32,725 bases of DNA from NCBI GenBank assembly GCA_018712605.1, contig DVGR01000102.1, positions 1 through 32,725 on the forward strand, in the 5' to 3' direction. A program made the position numbers and the translations under genes. This DNA comes from Candidatus Choladousia intestinigallinarum (lineage in GTDB: Bacteria > Bacillota > Clostridia > Lachnospirales > Lachnospiraceae). The notes under the pieces were generated by a model. That model saw only the letters and a list, made by a program, of their open reading frames with translations. It was not told the origin of the DNA and ran no database searches. Below, piece by piece: positions 14,732 through 23,936 of this stretch; positions within the stretch are counted from its first letter, which is position 1, and every line of letters starts with the position of its first letter.

Positions 14732-16462
14732 ATGGAACGTATGGAACACAAGATTCCAAGGCCGGAACACCCCGAGCCTATGGCGGAGAGGAAAAACTGG
14801 GCCAGCCTTAACGGAGAGTGGGAATTTGCCTTTGATTTCGGGGAAAGCGGCCTGGACCGCCATTTTGAAAAAAGAGAGCATCTGGAGGGAAAAATCCTCG
14901 TTCCCTTCTGCCCTGAAAGCGAATTAAGCGGCATCGGGCATAAGGATTTCATCCCTGCCCTCTGGTACCGGCGGGATTTGGCTGTGACCCGGGAGCAGCT
15001 CAAAGGCAGGATTCTCCTTCATTTCGGCGCCGTGGATTACCACTGCATCGTATTTGTAAACGGAAGGGAAGCAGGATCCCATAAGGGCGGGTATACGTCC
15101 TTTGCCTTCGATATCACGGAGTTATGCCAGGAGGGCAGCAACAGCCTGACCGTCTATGCCAGGGATGATACAAGAAGCGGAAGACAGCCCAAAGGGAAGC
15201 AGAGCTCTTCCTTCTTTTCCCAGGGCTGCGACTACACAAGAACCACCGGGATCTGGCAGACGGTATGGGTGGAGTATGTCCCCAGGGATTACATAAAAAG
15301 CGTGAAATACTATCCTAACATCACCGAGGGAAGCCTGTCGATCCAGGCCCGTGTGCAGGGCTGCGGTCTCTTTAAGGCAAAAGCTTCTTTTGAGGGACGC
15401 CCCTGCGGAGAAGCCCAGGCAAGGACAGAGAACGGAAATGTATTCCTCACCCTCCCTCTGGCAGAGATTCATCTTTGGGAGGCCGGCAGAGGAAACCTTT
15501 ACGACCTGACGCTGACCTTCGGGGAAGATACGGTAAAAAGCTACGCCGGCCTCCGTGAAATCCGACTGGAGGGCAGAAAGGTCCTCATAAACGGAAAATC
15601 TGTGTTTCAGAGGCTGGTGCTGGATCAGGGATTTTATCCCGACGGCATTTACACGGCTCCCAGCGAGGAAGCCCTGGTGAGGGACATACGGCTGAGCCTG
15701 GAGGCAGGTTTTAACGGCGCAAGGCTCCATGAGAAAGTATTTGAACCGAGATTTTTATATCACTGCGACAGATTGGGCTATCTTGTCTGGGGTGAAATGG
15801 CCAACTGGGGGCTGGATCTTTCCTCCGGAGACAGCCTGGAGATCTTTCTGCGGGACTGGCTGGATGAGATTTCCAGAGACTTTAACCATCCCTCCATCAT
15901 TGGCTGGTGCCCCTTAAATGAAACCTGGGACTATGAGGGCAGGAAGCAGAAGGATGAGACAGTAGCCATGATCTACCGCATTACAAAGATGGCAGACCCC
16001 ACCAGACCCTGCATTGACACCAGCGGAAATTTCCACGTGTGTACAGATATTTATGATGTCCATGACTACACTCAGGAGGGAGATGTCTTTGCCTCTCATT
16101 ATGAAGATTTCAAAAAAGACGGGGGAAGCTTCCGGGATGAGCATGGCCTAAGACAGAAATATAGAGAGGGGCTTCCCTTTTTTGTCAGCGAATACGGCGG
16201 AATCAAATGGAATCCTTCCGGGGATGTGAAGGAAGCTTGGGGGTACGGTACCGGTCCCAAAACTCAAGAGGAATTTATCGAAAGATACCGCAGCCTCACA
16301 GACACGCTCCTTGATCATCCCAAAATGTTCGGCTTCTGCTACACCCAGCTTTACGATGTGGAACAGGAGACCAACGGCCTTTACACCTACTCAAGAGAGG
16401 CGAAATTTGACATGAAAATCTTCCGGGAAATCAACTCCCGGAAGGCGGCAATAGAAGAGTAA
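14732..16462 (+). CDS. Glycoside hydrolase family 2 protein
   Basis: 576 residues from the start chosen here. The order is an N-terminal jelly-roll sugar-binding domain (WASLNGEWEFAFD, then LWYRRDL, HFGAVDYHCIVFVNG and GGYTSFAFDIT), a short beta-sandwich, and a C-terminal TIM barrel. The general acid is in GWCPLNETW (Glu 397) and the nucleophile in FFVSEYGG (Glu 487), both as in GH2. Beta-galactosidase, beta-glucuronidase or related activity cannot be separated by eye. There is no signal peptide, so it acts in the cytoplasm. I chose ATG 14732 because AGGAGGG lies at 14719-14725. An in-frame start at 14666 lies inside the repeat and would add 22 false residues. The gene converges on the sugar ABC importer. 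Confidence 0.9.
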   Translation: MERMEHKIPRPEHPEPMAERKNWASLNGEWEFAFDFGESGLDRHFEKREHLEGKILVPFCPESELSGIGHKDFIPALWYRRDLAVTREQLKGRILLHFGAVDYHCIVFVNGREAGSHKGGYTSFAFDITELCQEGSNSLTVYARDDTRSGRQPKGKQSSSFFSQGCDYTRTTGIWQTVWVEYVPRDYIKSVKYYPNITEGSLSIQARVQGCGLFKAKASFEGRPCGEAQARTENGNVFLTLPLAEIHLWEAGRGNLYDLTLTFGEDTVKSYAGLREIRLEGRKVLINGKSVFQRLVLDQGFYPDGIYTAPSEEALVRDIRLSLEAGFNGARLHEKVFEPRFLYHCDRLGYLVWGEMANWGLDLSSGDSLEIFLRDWLDEISRDFNHPSIIGWCPLNETWDYEGRKQKDETVAMIYRITKMADPTRPCIDTSGNFHVCTDIYDVHDYTQEGDVFASHYEDFKKDGGSFRDEHGLRQKYREGLPFFVSEYGGIKWNPSGDVKEAWGYGTGPKTQEEFIERYRSLTDTLLDHPKMFGFCYTQLYDVEQETNGLYTYSREAKFDMKIFREINSRKAAIEE

Positions 16463-16500
16463 ATAATAAAAAGGGGATGCGGCATCCCCTTTTTATTATT
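16463..16500. terminator. Bidirectional terminator between convergent genes
   Basis: AATAATAAAAAGGGGATG and its mirror CATCCCCTTTTTATTATT form a near-perfect palindrome with A- and T-runs on both sides. It terminates both the GH2 gene (plus) and the sugar importer operon (minus). Confidence 0.9.
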
Positions 16501-16512
16501 ATTTATTATAAT

Positions 16513-17535
16513 TTATTTCTTCTTCTCTTTTACCATTGCAAAGATACTCTGAAGTACGATGAAGAAGCACAGCAGGGCAGCCACGGCGATGCTGGACCAG
16601 GAGCTTAACAGCTTTCCGTTGGTCTTAACCAGCGTAGAGATGGTACCCGTGATCAGCACTCCGAAGAAGGAACCGAAGACATTTCCCACGCCTCCTGTAA
16701 GGAGAGTTCCTCCGATAACCGAGGAAGCGATAGCGTCCATCTCAAGGCCCGTAGCCTGAGCCACGCTGGCGGACATAGTATTCATGCAGTAGCAGATACC
16801 GCCGATGGAGCAGAGGAAGGATGAGAGAATGTACGCTTTCATTTTCGTTCTCTTTACATTCAAACCCATCATAGCCGCTGACACTTCATTTCCGCCTACA
16901 GCGTAAAGGCTTCGCCCGAATTTCGTATACCGCAGCACCAGGAAGATCACCACCAGCACTACCAGAGAAATTACCACTGGGATTCTGAAATAGGGAATCA
17001 TAAGCTTCCCTTTATTGTTCAGGTAAGCGCCGATCTCAAAGGGGATCTCCAGCTTAATATTCGCCAGCTTTACGAACCATTCGTTGCTGCTCACAGAAAC
17101 CTGATCCGTGCTGATAACAGCCGTCATACCTCTGGCGAAGAACATCCCCGCCATGGTTACGATAAAAGGCTGAATGTTCAGATACCCTACCAGGAAGCCC
17201 TGGACGATACCAAACACGATACCAATGAGAAGCACGAAAACACACAGCATAATAGCGCTCATTCCCAGACGCTCCATGCCTACCGCCAGGATCATACAGT
17301 CCATAGCGATCAGAGAGCCTACGGAAATATCAATGCCCCCTGTAAGCATTACGCAGGTCATACCGCAGGCCACGCACAGAAGGCCGGCGTTGTTAATCAG
17401 AATATTCAGGAAGGTCTGCAGATGGTCAAAGCCCTTGTTATGATAAACTACACAGCCGATGGCGTACATAACCACAAAAAGTACAATGGTGATCAGAAGC
17501 AGGACTGTGTTGCTGTTCATGGATTTCTTTTTCAT
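16513..17535 (-). CDS. Sugar ABC importer permease (YjfF/RbsC-like)
   Basis: 340-residue permease of the ribose/galactofuranose class. About nine hydrophobic segments are visible. The family motifs are MLTGGIDISVGSLIAM after the second helix, GYLNIQPFIVTMAGMFFARG in the middle, VGGNEVSAAMMGLNV (the ATPase-contact EAA-like loop) and GGVGNVFGSFFGVLITG near the end. It is the last gene of the operon and forms a heterodimer with the permease just upstream. The SD AAGGAGG overlaps the stop codon of that gene, six nt before this gene's ATG, which suggests coupling. Confidence 0.92.
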   Translation of the reverse strand: MKKKSMNSNTVLLLITIVLFVVMYAIGCVVYHNKGFDHLQTFLNILINNAGLLCVACGMTCVMLTGGIDISVGSLIAMDCMILAVGMERLGMSAIMLCVFVLLIGIVFGIVQGFLVGYLNIQPFIVTMAGMFFARGMTAVISTDQVSVSSNEWFVKLANIKLEIPFEIGAYLNNKGKLMIPYFRIPVVISLVVLVVIFLVLRYTKFGRSLYAVGGNEVSAAMMGLNVKRTKMKAYILSSFLCSIGGICYCMNTMSASVAQATGLEMDAIASSVIGGTLLTGGVGNVFGSFFGVLITGTISTLVKTNGKLLSSWSSIAVAALLCFFIVLQSIFAMVKEKKK

Positions 17536-17540
17536 CCCGC

Positions 17541-18602
17541 TTACCTCCTTCCCTTAGCCAGGGCCCTCTGGGCAGCTTTCTTATTGAAGAAATCCTTCAG
17601 AGGCTGCGCCTGAACCGCTACAATGATAATTACGATAATTGCCTTGTACACCGGAGCCTCGTTGGAGGAAACCCGCAGAGCGTACAGGGTAGTGGTGATA
17701 GCCTGAATGGTGTAGGCGCCGATAATGGAGCCCGCCAGGTTGAATTTACCGCCGCCCAGGCTGTTCCCGCCCAGAGCTACCGCCAGGATTGCGTCCAGCT
17801 CATAGTTCAGTCCGATATTGTTGGAGTCCGCCGAATAGATTCTGGAAGATTCCACGATTCCTGCCAGTCCGGCGCACAGACCGCATACCACATAGCACAG
17901 GAAAATAATTTTCCGGGAATTCAGTCCTGCGATTCTGGAAGCCTTTTTATTAATACCCACGCTCTGTATGTACAGCCCCAGAGCCGTCTTTTTCAGCAGA
18001 AGCATCATCACTGCCACGCAGATAGCGGCTACCAGGATGGGAGTGGGAAGGAATCCCACGTATCCGCCCAGCACTTTATAAGCCGGGTCACGGATATATA
18101 CGATCAGGTTGTTGCACAGAAGCAGTCCAATGGCTCTGGCCGCCGAATAAAGGATCAGAGTAGCCACCATGGGCTGGATATTCAGGTACGCCACCAGGAA
18201 TCCGTTAAACATACCGCACAGACAGCCCATGAGAATTCCTGCCAGGAATCCCACGATCAGGGGGATCTGCAGCTCTACCGCAGAGGCCACGCCATAACCT
18301 GCCAGGAGCATACAGCACATGGAGGCGGACAGGGACATCACGGATCCCACGGAAATATCCGTTCCCGCAGAGGACGAAACCACCAAAGTCATACCTACCG
18401 CCAGGATGGCAATGGCGCTGCCCTGATTCAGAATATCAATGAGACGCCCGTAGAGAACGCCGTTGCGAATCTCAATCGTAAAGAAATTCAGTGCAAAGTT
18501 TCCGCTTGCCACATCGTATACAATATTGGTGGCCATCACCAAAAGCATACAGAAGATCGGCAGGAACAAGGGCATGGATACAATCTTTTTCCATTTACTC
18601 AT
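17541..18602 (-). CDS. Sugar ABC importer permease (YtfT/RbsC-like)
   Basis: 353 residues from the ATG at 18600-18602. The family motifs are VSSSAGTDISVGSVMSLSAS, FLVAYLNIQPMVATLILYSA, SVGINKKASRIAGLN and ALGGNSLGGGKFNLAGSIIG. The last three match the YtfT-type partner of a YjfF permease. The chosen ATG has GGAGG at good spacing; a GTG at 18611 would place the SD within the coding region. The start overlaps the stop of the ATPase gene by 8 nt, so translation is probably coupled. Confidence 0.9.
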   Translation of the reverse strand: MSKWKKIVSMPLFLPIFCMLLVMATNIVYDVASGNFALNFFTIEIRNGVLYGRLIDILNQGSAIAILAVGMTLVVSSSAGTDISVGSVMSLSASMCCMLLAGYGVASAVELQIPLIVGFLAGILMGCLCGMFNGFLVAYLNIQPMVATLILYSAARAIGLLLCNNLIVYIRDPAYKVLGGYVGFLPTPILVAAICVAVMMLLLKKTALGLYIQSVGINKKASRIAGLNSRKIIFLCYVVCGLCAGLAGIVESSRIYSADSNNIGLNYELDAILAVALGGNSLGGGKFNLAGSIIGAYTIQAITTTLYALRVSSNEAPVYKAIIVIIIVAVQAQPLKDFFNKKAAQRALAKGRR

Positions 18603-20115
18603 TAGATCCACCTCCTGCGATGGCCTTCATTACCCGGTTCTGGTTCAGCTCTTCCGTAAGCTCGCCCACCTTCTGGCCATCTCTTAAAACAATCATGCGG
18701 GAACAGGTACGCAGCATCTCTTCAATCTCTGATGAGATAAAGATGATGCTCTTGCCCTCTGCCGCCAGCTTCAGCACCAGCTTCTGGATCTCCGTCTTAG
18801 TTCCCACGTCAATTCCTCTTGTAGGCTCGTCCAGAATCAGGAACTCCGGATCTGTAGCCAGCCACCTTGCCAGAATCGCTTTCTGCTGATTTCCGCCGGA
18901 GAGCTGCTTGATCAGCGTCTCCCTGCTGGCCGTCTTAATCTGAAGGATATCAATATACTTATCCGCAATCTCGATCTGCTTGCTCATCGGCAGCAGACGG
19001 AACACGCCCCGCTTTGCCTGAAGGGCCAGGATAATGTTTTCCCGGACAGACAGATCCGCAATGATTCCCTCCGCCTTCCGGTCGTCCGGCAGAAGGCCCA
19101 TGCCAAGATGCATGGCCTCGATAGGAGCGTTAATCTTCACTTCTTTTCCATTTACCTTCATGGTACCGGTATTGGCCTTGTCCGCTCCGTAGAGAACACG
19201 GGCAAGCTCTGTACGGCCGGAACCCAGAAGGCCCGTAAGGCCCACAACCTCACCCTTGCGGATGGTAAAGTCAAAGGGTTTGATGGTTCCCTTATGGCTC
19301 AGGCCCTTAGCCTCTATGTAGAGAGGCGCCTGGGAGAGATCCTGACTCTCTTCACCCTTGATGGATGCCAGATCGTCAAAGTCCTTACCCATCATGGCAG
19401 CTACCAGCTTCACTCTGGGAAGTTCCTCCACAGGATATTCTCCCACAAGCTGGCCGTTGCGCAGCACGGTGATCCTGTCGCACACTGCGTAAACCTGCTC
19501 CAGGAAATGAGTTACGAACACAATGCCTACGCCCTGGGCTTTCAGCTTATTCATCAGCACGAAAAGCTTTTCCACCTCGTTGTCGTCCAAAGAGGAAGTA
19601 GGCTCATCCAGGATCAGCACCTTACATTCCATATCCACGGCTCTGGCAATAGCGATCATCTGCTGAATGGCCAGGGAGAAATTCTCCAGGTTCTCTGTAA
19701 CATCAATATTGATGTCCAGCTCCTTCATGATCCTTGCCGCTTCTCTATTAATTTTTTTCTTGTCAATGGTGTGGAAGGGGGTCATAGGCTCACGGCCAAT
19801 GAACAGATTCTCCGCCACGCTGAGGTTCGGACAGAGGTTTACCTCCTGGTACACCGTGGAAATCCCCTTTTTCTGGGCATCCAGGGTAGAATGGTTTACT
19901 ACCGGGCCATCGATTCCTTCCACATGGATTTCTCCGGCCTCGAAATCATTGATTCCCGTAAGGCATTTAATCAAGGTAGATTTTCCTGCGCCGTTCTCCC
20001 CCATCAGTGCATGGATTTCTCCCCGGCGCAGGGTAAAATCAACGCCGTCAAGGGCTTTTACCCCCGGGAAAGACATGGAGATACCACGCATGGTTAAAAT
20101 TACATTTTTTTCCAT
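18595..20115 (-). CDS. Sugar ABC importer ATPase with two nucleotide-binding domains (RbsA/YtfR-like)
   Basis: 506 residues with two ABC domains. The first has Walker A GENGAGKST, an atypical signature LAIQQMIAIARAV, and Walker B LILDEPTSSLDD. The second has a degenerate Walker A region GLLGSGRTEL, a canonical signature LSGGNQQKAILARWL and Walker B LILDEPTRGIDVG. This asymmetry is normal for the monosaccharide (CUT2) class. I chose ATG 20113-20115 with GGGAGGAG ahead of it; the longer frame start at 20142 is unsupported. The gene lies 120 nt downstream of its binding protein, with a strong hairpin between them. Confidence 0.93.
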   Translation of the reverse strand: MEKNVILTMRGISMSFPGVKALDGVDFTLRRGEIHALMGENGAGKSTLIKCLTGINDFEAGEIHVEGIDGPVVNHSTLDAQKKGISTVYQEVNLCPNLSVAENLFIGREPMTPFHTIDKKKINREAARIMKELDINIDVTENLENFSLAIQQMIAIARAVDMECKVLILDEPTSSLDDNEVEKLFVLMNKLKAQGVGIVFVTHFLEQVYAVCDRITVLRNGQLVGEYPVEELPRVKLVAAMMGKDFDDLASIKGEESQDLSQAPLYIEAKGLSHKGTIKPFDFTIRKGEVVGLTGLLGSGRTELARVLYGADKANTGTMKVNGKEVKINAPIEAMHLGMGLLPDDRKAEGIIADLSVRENIILALQAKRGVFRLLPMSKQIEIADKYIDILQIKTASRETLIKQLSGGNQQKAILARWLATDPEFLILDEPTRGIDVGTKTEIQKLVLKLAAEGKSIIFISSEIEEMLRTCSRMIVLRDGQKVGELTEELNQNRVMKAIAGGGSNE

Positions 20116-20162
20116 CTTTTCATCTCCTCCCGCATACAACATCGGTTTGCTCCCATGAATAA

Positions 20163-20192
20163 GGAGGACCAGGGATTACCCCTGTGTCCTCC
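20163..20192 (-). terminator. Intergenic hairpin between binding protein and ATPase genes
   Basis: GGAGGAC/GTCCTCC with an inner CAGGG/CCCTG pair gives a 12-bp stem with one bulge. No strong U-run follows, so it is more likely a partial terminator or RNase barrier that keeps the binding protein mRNA more abundant than the membrane subunits. Confidence 0.55.
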
Positions 20193-20235
20193 CACTCCAT
20201 CTTATTTCACTTGTCTGTTACGGGCTAACTTCTAA

Positions 20236-21249
20236 TTAATACTGAGCCTCAACGATCTCGTCTGTTACAACGGTCATTTCCATCTCGGTTCCGTCTACGG
20301 TGATGCTGGGAACTGTATCGTCATATACGAACCAGTGCTCTTCCATGTATACTTCTTTCTCGGGCTCCTCGCCAGCCTCAAGCTGCTGGATAACTTCCTC
20401 TACGAAGGGAGCTGCCAGAGGATTGCACTCGAAGTCAGCGTTGATGTCGCCTGCCTGTACATACTGAAGTCCAGCGGTGCAAGCGTCGAAGGAAATCAGG
20501 ATTACATCGCCGTCTACGCCGTAGGAAACGCCTGCTGCTGTCATAGCGTCCATAGCGCCGAATGCTTCGTTATCGTTCTGGCAAACCACTACGTTAAACT
20601 GTCCTTCATAGCTCTTGCAGTAGGACTCCATAACTTCCTGGCCGCCGTCCTGTGTGAAGTCACCAGTCTGGGAATCCAGGATGGTCCATCCATACTTGTC
20701 AGCGATTTCCTTGAATCCTTCTGTACGTCCGATGGTAGCGGATGCTCCTGTGGAGCCCTCGATTACCAGGATGTTCAGCTCTTCGATACCCTTTGCGTCT
20801 GCGTAAGCCTTCAGCCATTCGCCGGCTGCAAGACCCTCTGTCTTAAAGTTTGATCCTACCCATGATACGTATTTGTCAGAATCATCAATGGTACGGTCGA
20901 TTACGATAACGGGAATACCCGCATCCTCACACTCTGTAAGAACGGTGTCCCATCCGGTGGATACGATGGGGTCGATGATGATGTAGTCTACATCCTGCTC
21001 GATGAAGTTACGTACTGCCTCAAGCTGAACGGCTGAGTCATTGTCACAGTCTACGAATACCAGCTCATAGCCGTTCTCAGCGGTAAACACGTCCTGGCAG
21101 GACTGGGTGGAAGCGGTACGCCAGTCAGACTCATGTCCAACCTGTGCAAATCCCACAGTGATCAGATCTTCCTCAGCAGATACGGTCATAGCTCCTGCAA
21201 CGGTCATAGCTGCCAGTGCTGCGCCTGCCAATAACACTCTTTTCTTCAT
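20236..21249 (-). CDS. Sugar ABC importer substrate-binding protein (YtfQ-like)
   Basis: 337 residues. A Sec signal peptide (MKKRVLLAGAALAAMTVAGA) is followed by a likely signal peptidase I site, VSA before EED; there is no lipobox Cys. The mature protein is a periplasmic-binding protein type 1 fold: VGFAQVGHESDWRTAST, YIIIDPIVSTGWD, IPVIVIDRTID and NVVVCQNDNEAFGAMDAM are typical of the YtfQ galactofuranose-binding group. That specificity is family-based and not proven here. ATG 21247-21249 has AAGGAGG at good spacing. It heads the importer operon and follows its sensor genes after a 163-nt gap. No good -35 is visible, consistent with activator dependence. Confidence 0.9.
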   Translation of the reverse strand: MKKRVLLAGAALAAMTVAGAMTVSAEEDLITVGFAQVGHESDWRTASTQSCQDVFTAENGYELVFVDCDNDSAVQLEAVRNFIEQDVDYIIIDPIVSTGWDTVLTECEDAGIPVIVIDRTIDDSDKYVSWVGSNFKTEGLAAGEWLKAYADAKGIEELNILVIEGSTGASATIGRTEGFKEIADKYGWTILDSQTGDFTQDGGQEVMESYCKSYEGQFNVVVCQNDNEAFGAMDAMTAAGVSYGVDGDVILISFDACTAGLQYVQAGDINADFECNPLAAPFVEEVIQQLEAGEEPEKEVYMEEHWFVYDDTVPSITVDGTEMEMTVVTDEIVEAQY

Positions 21250-21336
21250 AAAAAAATCCTCCTTTTTTCCGCCCCTTTCGGGCCTCTTCGTTTCTGATGG
21301 CATTATTTTATCATCCATCTTTCAGGAAAAATACGG

Positions 21337-21354
21337 AAAACCTTCTCAGGTTTT
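21337..21354 (-). terminator. Hairpin after the sensor lipoprotein gene
   Basis: AAAACCT-GAGA-AGGTTTT on the minus strand, a 7-bp stem whose 3' arm ends in T-rich sequence, 59 nt after the lipoprotein stop. It would separate the sensor operon from the importer operon, although it is short and AT-rich. Confidence 0.4.
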
Positions 21355-21412
21355 TAGTAATTCTTCCACCTTGCACAGAAAAAAGTAGGATTTCTTCAGA
21401 TTTTTGTTAGAT

Positions 21413-22426
21413 TTAGTACATTCTTTCCTGACGGTTGGCCGCCGCATTCTCCGGCGTAAAAATCTGCTCCTCCACATAGTAAGCTTTCTCAATGGTCTCG
21501 CCGGCCTCCAGCTTTTTAATCAGCTCTGACAGCAGAGGGCCCTGGATAGGATTGCACTCATGGTCCGCATTGATTTTTCCCTCTTCCATCAGGTCAAAGG
21601 CCGCGGACACCGCATCAAAGGACAGCACCGTGATCTCTCCCTCCGTGCCGTATGTCCTGCCGTCCTCATCCATGGCTTCCAAGGCCCCAAAGGTCATATC
21701 GTCATTCTGGCTTACCAGTACGTCAATGTCCGCATACCGATCCAAGAATGCTTCCATTACCTCCCGCCCCTTGGCGGTGGTAAATTCTCCCGTCTCTTTC
21801 GCAAGAATGTTCCAGTTGGGATGCTGGGAGGCGATCTCTTCAAATCCTTCCGTCCTGCCGATCTCCGCAGAAGAGCCCAGGGTTCCCTGGAGGATTACGA
21901 TATTGATTTCCTCGTTTTCTCTTCCCTGTTCCTCCAGATACGTTTCCAGCCACTGCCCCATGGCGGTTCCCTCCGCCTTGAAATCCGATCCTACCCAGGC
22001 CGTATACAGGGACTCGTCTTCCACGTCCACCTCCCTGTCCGCCACCAGCACGGGAATGTCGGCATCTTTGGCCTCCTGCAGGACGCTGTCCCATCCCGTC
22101 TCCACCACAGGGGACAGCAAGATATAATCCACCTCCTGGAGAATAAAGTTCCGCACAGCCTTTAACTGATTCTCCTGCCTCTGCCGTCCATTGTCAAAGA
22201 CAAGAGTGTAGCCGTTCTCTTCCGTAAAAGCCTCCTCTATGGATTTCGTATAAGCGCTTCTCCAGTCAGATTCTGAACCAAGCTGTGAAAAGCCGACCAC
22301 AATGGAATCACCCTGCGCCTGCGGGGTCTCTGTCTGCAATTCTTCTTTCCTGCCGCAGCCGGAAGCTCCCGCCGCCGCAAAAAACAGCCCTGTTAAAAGC
22401 AGTCCTTTCCCATCGATCCTTATCAT
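21413..22426 (-). CDS. Sugar-binding lipoprotein, probable sensor component of the adjacent two-component system
   Basis: 337 residues. The N-terminal signal ends in a lipobox-type GASGC (Cys 24), so it is probably lipid-anchored outside the cell. The body is a type 1 periplasmic-binding fold and is clearly a paralogue of the importer's binding protein: VGFSQLGSESDWRSAYTKS, TGWDSVL, WVGSDFKAEGTAMGQWL and IGRTEGFEEIA all have close counterparts there. It is encoded 28 nt after the histidine kinase gene and in the same operon. A binding protein in such a place is known from three-component sugar sensors such as XylFII with LytS in Clostridium, so I infer it reports sugar to the kinase. It could instead be a second importer binding protein. 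Confidence 0.85.
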   Translation of the reverse strand: MIRIDGKGLLLTGLFFAAAGASGCGRKEELQTETPQAQGDSIVVGFSQLGSESDWRSAYTKSIEEAFTEENGYTLVFDNGRQRQENQLKAVRNFILQEVDYILLSPVVETGWDSVLQEAKDADIPVLVADREVDVEDESLYTAWVGSDFKAEGTAMGQWLETYLEEQGRENEEINIVILQGTLGSSAEIGRTEGFEEIASQHPNWNILAKETGEFTTAKGREVMEAFLDRYADIDVLVSQNDDMTFGALEAMDEDGRTYGTEGEITVLSFDAVSAAFDLMEEGKINADHECNPIQGPLLSELIKKLEAGETIEKAYYVEEQIFTPENAAANRQERMY

Positions 22427-22454
22427 ACCTTTTCCAGCACTCCTTCCATTTCCT

Positions 22455-23936
22455 CTATAACACCTCTGAACGGCGGACCTCCTGAGCAGGAATCTCGATG
22501 GTCACCCGGGTACCCTCCCCCGGGGCGCTGTCCAGCCAAAGTCCGTAGGCATCCCCATAATTCAGACGGATGCGCTGGAATACATTGGCGATTCCAAATC
22601 CGCTGTCATTTTCATCGTCCGCCTTATAGAGACCTTTTTTGACCCTGTTCAGTTCTTCCTGGCTCATTCCTACCCCATCGTCCGCAACAGTCAGACGGAT
22701 CTTATCCCCCTGCCGCAGGCCCTGCACCAGAATTTTCCCCATTCCCCGTTTAGGCTTAATCCCGTGATAAATAGAATTTTCCACCAGGGGCTGAAGAGTC
22801 ATCTTCAGAATCCGGCAGTCATAGATATCCGGGTCTATACGGATCTCATACTCCAAAATATCCCCGTAGCGGAACTGCTGGATCTTCAGATAGCTCTGGA
22901 TGTGTCTCTCTTCCTCCCGGATAGAGATAAAATCCCTTCCCTTGCTCAAAAGAATCCTGAAGAATTCCGAGAGCGCCACCACCATATCCATGGCTTCCTG
23001 GTTCTTTCCTCCCTCGATCAGCCAAATAATGGTGTCCAAGGTATTGTACAGAAAATGAGGATTAATCTGAGCCTGAAGAAGCTTCAGCTCCATATTTTTG
23101 AGATTCTGCTGCTCCTGCTGGATTCTCTCTACCAGAGATTCCAGATCCTCCGTCATGTGATTAAAACTCTCTGCCAGAAGCTGGACCTCATCCTGGGTCC
23201 TGCAGTCCGCCCGGACGCTGAAGTTCCCCTTCGCCACCTGATCCGCCACCCCGGCAAGCTGCCGCACCGGCTTGGTGACGCTGTGGGTCACCCACAGATT
23301 CAGCCCTATCGCCACCGTACTGACCAGGATCAAAGCCAGAATCCCCACGGTGATGGAGCCTCCCACCTGATCGTCCAGCTCCTGCCGGACCCTCTCCATG
23401 TTGGCGGATTCATAATATATATAATACTGAATTTCCTCCTGGAGAAGATCCGTCAACTGATAAATATTGGACTCCAGCATGTAAATATTCTCGTCGTAGT
23501 TTCCGCCCTCCTGAATGCTGTCCCGGATCTTGTCCACATTTTTTTCCAGCAGATCCAGGTTGGTCATCAGCCTCTCCAGCCAGGACTTGCTCTCCCCCTC
23601 TGCCGTATCGTACAGACTGGTAAATCCCTCCCTGGCATTTTCAATGAGGGTATAGGGATTCGTCAGCCCATCCCGCTCCCCGATGGTGTCAAAGGTAATG
23701 GAGCTGACCACCAGCTTGTACATGCTCTCATCCATTTCTTCCTTAAAATTCAGGTTATAGTCGTTGGCCGCCGTGATATTGCGGATATTCTGGTCATAGG
23801 CATCCGTAAAACGCATCAGGATCAAGCTCTGGTACACGGAAAGAAGGATCATGGGAATGATGATCACCAGTGAAATCGACACCAGCTTATATTTCAGGGG
23901 AACCTTCACCATATCTCCGTCCCTTTTTCTTCTCAT
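22455..23936 (-). CDS. YesM-type sensor histidine kinase
   Basis: 493 residues. A first membrane segment (about 15-35) is followed by an extracellular region (about 36-190) and a second membrane segment (about 190-215), then a HAMP domain (SVTKPVRQLAGVADQVAKGN). The kinase core is of the LytS/YesM His_kinase family: the phosphoacceptor His 294 lies in QINPHFLYNT, with LVENSIYHGIKPK and the ATP-binding DDGVGMS and GFGIANVFQRI in the C-terminal domain. The start ATG overlaps the response regulator stop as ATGA. It most likely senses a sugar through the lipoprotein encoded next to it and phosphorylates the partner regulator. Confidence 0.92.
   Translation of the reverse strand: MRRKRDGDMVKVPLKYKLVSISLVIIIPMILLSVYQSLILMRFTDAYDQNIRNITAANDYNLNFKEEMDESMYKLVVSSITFDTIGERDGLTNPYTLIENAREGFTSLYDTAEGESKSWLERLMTNLDLLEKNVDKIRDSIQEGGNYDENIYMLESNIYQLTDLLQEEIQYYIYYESANMERVRQELDDQVGGSITVGILALILVSTVAIGLNLWVTHSVTKPVRQLAGVADQVAKGNFSVRADCRTQDEVQLLAESFNHMTEDLESLVERIQQEQQNLKNMELKLLQAQINPHFLYNTLDTIIWLIEGGKNQEAMDMVVALSEFFRILLSKGRDFISIREEERHIQSYLKIQQFRYGDILEYEIRIDPDIYDCRILKMTLQPLVENSIYHGIKPKRGMGKILVQGLRQGDKIRLTVADDGVGMSQEELNRVKKGLYKADDENDSGFGIANVFQRIRLNYGDAYGLWLDSAPGEGTRVTIEIPAQEVRRSEVL

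Noticed and set aside
19108-20097. 329-aa plus-strand frame
   Set aside because: It is antisense to the sugar ATPase gene; the codon pattern follows the minus-strand gene and there is no SD or domain.
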